Positions 41,321 to 43,153 of a DNA stretch of 43,153 nt are shown one piece after another. Positions within the stretch are counted from its first letter, which is position 1. Every line of letters starts with the position of its first letter. Below the pieces are notes generated by a model. The model did not search any database. It was not told where the DNA came from and saw only the letters and a program-made list of their open reading frames with translations. Where the stretch lies: positions 1-43,153 of the forward strand of contig JARBTY010000010.1 of the NCBI GenBank assembly GCA_029239935.1, read 5' to 3'. Made by a program: the position numbers and the translations under genes. Origin of the DNA: Clostridia bacterium. GTDB lineage: Bacteria > Bacillota_A > Clostridia > Lachnospirales > Cellulosilyticaceae.

Positions 41321-41350
41321 TTAAAAGACACAAATTCATGTGTCTTTTAA
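41321..41350 (-). terminator. Terminator of the flotillin gene
   Basis: TTAAAAGACACA (41321-41332) pairs perfectly with 41339-41350 around AATTCA; the minus strand continues as ACTTTTTAATG. The stop codon lies in the stem. Confidence 0.75.
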
Positions 41351-42768
41351 CTTATATTTCTATATTCATTGTCATTATCTTCCTTATGATCAGAAGTATC
41401 TTTGTTCGTTACATGCTTAATAACCTCTAATAGATTGATACCTGTCAATGCATCTACAACTTCCGGCACCTGCGACATGATGTTTGTCACACTTTTTGAT
41501 ATCTTGCTTGCTCCCCCATCGCCGCCATTATCAATCACGATGATTTTTTCTGTTTTACTGAGCGGTTCTGCAATATATTTTGCAATTTCAGGTAATTTTT
41601 GTGCTAACATCTCTATAATGGCCGCATCTCCATACTGCTTATAGGCTTCTGCCTTTTCCTTCATCGCATTGGCCTCAGCCTTCATAGCATCTGCCGTTGC
41701 TTGACCTTTGAGTCTTATAGACTCTGCCTCCGCCATACTCTTAATCCTTATTGCTTCTGCTTCCGCCTCTGCTTTTTTGATCTGTTCAAAACGGTCAGCC
41801 TCTGCTCTTTTCTCCGTTTTATACTTATCAGCCTCTGCAACCTTTTTAATAGTTGCTTCAAGCTCCTTTTCTTTTTTTATAACTTGCTGCTCTGCAATCT
41901 GTGTTTGTTTTTGCTCTTCAAATAATTCAGCATCCTTTTGAGCCTGTATCACTTGCTTTTGCACAATATTTTTCTCAACTTCATAGGCAAAGTCCGCTTT
42001 TGCTTCTGCTTTCTTTTGTTCTTCTTTATAAGCCTGAACCTTTAAGCCTTTTTCCTTTTCAGCCTTAGCTATCTCAGTCTCTGCCAAAAGCTGTGCTTCC
42101 TTACCTCTCCTCATGGCTTCAGCCGTTTTCTCCATTTTTTCTCTGTCAGCCTCCGCCTGCGCAATAGCTGCATCTTTTTTGACCTTTGCGATTTGTTTGA
42201 CCCCAAGAGACTGCAAATACCCATTTTTATCATCAATATCTCTTATTGTAAAAGTCTTAATATCTAGCCCCATACGTTCCAGATCAGCTTTAGCAATATC
42301 TTCTACCTGATCCGCAAAACGCTGACGGTCACTATAGATTTCTTCTACACTTAACTTAGATACCACTTCCCTAAGTTTTCCTTCCAGTACATCCTGAACC
42401 GTACTTTGGATAACCGCTATGGTTTCTTTTTCCTTGCCTGTATTAAACTGCTCCATCGCTTGAAGAATACTATCTTTTTGGGACTTAACTTTTACAATAA
42501 CAACCCCATCTGTATCGATCGGTACGCCATTACTATCCAGTGAATCAGTTGTTCTTACCTCTACCTTGATATTCTCTAGCGAAATGCGGTGTGCCTGTTC
42601 AAAAAAGGGAATAACTACACCACCTGCTCCTGTAATTACTCTTTTTTTAAGTCCTGTTACTACAATAGCCTTATCCTGCGGGGCTTTCTTCCAGGTTAAT
42701 GCAATAAGCACAATCAGTACAATCACTCCAACTGCAATAGTAAGCCCCATAACTGGTATTTCCCACAT
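41347..42768 (-). CDS. Flotillin-like protein (FloT/YuaG type)
   Basis: Membrane scaffold protein that organises functional membrane microdomains. The 473-aa product has an N-terminal membrane segment (about 5-27), an SPFH domain (about 30-190, KAIVVTGLKKRVITGAGGVVIPFFEQAHRISLENI), then a long coiled coil dominated by repeated Ala-Glu/Lys pairs (about 190-390, AEADRF, AEAEAI) and the C-terminal region EMLAQKLPEIAKYIAEPLSKTEKIIVID typical of flotillins. The frame reaches 42816, but ATG at 42768 has AAGGAGG at 8 bases. It is a stand-alone gene; in Bacillus the homologue sits with an NfeD gene, whereas the NfeD gene here is with the stomatin-like protein at 3123-4515. Confidence 0.92.
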   Translation of the reverse strand: MWEIPVMGLTIAVGVIVLIVLIALTWKKAPQDKAIVVTGLKKRVITGAGGVVIPFFEQAHRISLENIKVEVRTTDSLDSNGVPIDTDGVVIVKVKSQKDSILQAMEQFNTGKEKETIAVIQSTVQDVLEGKLREVVSKLSVEEIYSDRQRFADQVEDIAKADLERMGLDIKTFTIRDIDDKNGYLQSLGVKQIAKVKKDAAIAQAEADREKMEKTAEAMRRGKEAQLLAETEIAKAEKEKGLKVQAYKEEQKKAEAKADFAYEVEKNIVQKQVIQAQKDAELFEEQKQTQIAEQQVIKKEKELEATIKKVAEADKYKTEKRAEADRFEQIKKAEAEAEAIRIKSMAEAESIRLKGQATADAMKAEANAMKEKAEAYKQYGDAAIIEMLAQKLPEIAKYIAEPLSKTEKIIVIDNGGDGGASKISKSVTNIMSQVPEVVDALTGINLLEVIKHVTNKDTSDHKEDNDNEYRNIS

Positions 42769-42811
42769 ATCAAACGCCTCCTTTTGATGTTGAAATATTC
42801 TTATAATTAAA

Positions 42812-42840
42812 ATCATACTCCATTAATTAGTATATTGCAA
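42812..42840 (-). promoter_or_regulatory. Probable flotillin promoter
   Basis: Minus strand: -35 TTGCAA (42835-42840), 17-base spacer, -10 TATGAT (42812-42817), about 40 bases before the start codon. Confidence 0.5.
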
Positions 42841-42935
42841 TTATTTATTTGTACTACTATAAGTCTTTGATTCATAATTATATTATAAATACCTTATCGG
42901 ACAAACGTCCTCATATTAAGAAAAGGAGCCACTAA

Positions 42936-43153
42936 ATGTTATCTATTACTCAGCTTGTTGAAACCCTTATGTCACTGATTAATGAGTTAGGCTACTTAGG
43001 TGTGTTTGCAGTCATTGGTTTAGAATATGCTTGTTTTCCAATTCCCAGTGAAGTGGTATTACCCTTTGTTGGGCTGAGTGTGAATCGTACAAATCTTCAA
43101 TTTTTATCTGTTTTTTTAGTAAGTATTTGTGCCGGCTTGTTTGGCTCATGGCT
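42936..43153 (+). CDS. DedA-family membrane protein, 5' part
   Basis: The window ends inside this gene after 72 codons. ATG at 42936 follows AAAAGGAG at seven bases. The translation begins MLSITQLVETLMSLINELGY and contains EYACFPIPSEVVLPFVG, the re-entrant loop motif (E...FPxPxE) conserved in the DedA/SNARE-associated family of membrane transporters or lipid flippases, then another hydrophobic helix to the edge. It is divergent from the flotillin gene. DedA members support membrane homeostasis, including undecaprenyl-phosphate recycling in some cases; which subgroup this is cannot be told from the fragment. Confidence 0.88.
   Translation, partial: MLSITQLVETLMSLINELGYLGVFAVIGLEYACFPIPSEVVLPFVGLSVNRTNLQFLSVFLVSICAGLFGSW

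Overview
The window looks like a low-GC, spore-forming, flagellated, anaerobic member of the Clostridia. The evidence is SpoIIM (sporulation), the start of a flagellar operon under a cyclic-di-GMP-I riboswitch, a three-subunit NADH-type [FeFe]-hydrogenase, a valS T-box, AT-rich spacers and AGGAGG ribosome binding sites. A probable cellodextrin phosphorylase points to a cellulose-using lineage such as Cellulosilyticum or a relative; that genus-level guess is inference only. No rRNA, tRNA, CRISPR array, prophage or insertion sequence was seen. Gene order reads as stable chromosome backbone.

Layout. 1-1000: the 5' end of flgB (minus strand, running off the left edge) with a long leader holding promoter, c-di-GMP-I riboswitch and terminator. 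1007-2984: proC-nudF-spoIIM (minus). 3123-4515: NfeD plus SPFH/stomatin pair (plus). 4557-10247: purB, rny, recA and cinA (minus), with separate promoters for purB (PurR-like boxes), rny and recA (LexA box). 10376-11610: a YHS-domain membrane protein and a DUF624 membrane protein. 11879-14524: argG-argH with an ARG-box-like operator. 14513-18852: two unrecognised proteins flanking glgB. 18938-23230: hydC-hydB-hydA plus a small [2Fe-2S] protein behind a Rex-like double operator. 23529-29627: a Ca2+-type P-ATPase, then a T-box leader, a small membrane protein and valS. 29685-35427: a coiled-coil membrane protein, an S1-domain protein, an ABC-F ATPase and several small or unknown genes. 35492-36532: a candidate small RNA and a TauE/SafE exporter. 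36524-39472: the GH94 phosphorylase. 39648-42768: a second ABC-F protein with a degenerate second ATPase site, and a flotillin. 42936-end: the start of a DedA gene.

How the parts fit: the phosphorylase would feed glucose-1-phosphate into glycolysis or, with GlgB, glycogen; the hydrogenase would dispose of NADH plus ferredoxin electrons, with the Rex-like site tying it to the NADH/NAD+ ratio. Known regulatory classes visible are c-di-GMP (motility), PurR (purines), LexA (DNA damage), ArgR (arginine), Rex (redox) and a tRNA-Val T-box. The least explained items are the candidate C-rich small RNA at 35527-35714, the 29-bp perfect hairpin at 15096-15159, the small membrane protein between the T-box and valS, the ABC-F protein with a naturally Gln-substituted ATPase site, and the 439-aa and 377-aa unknown proteins.
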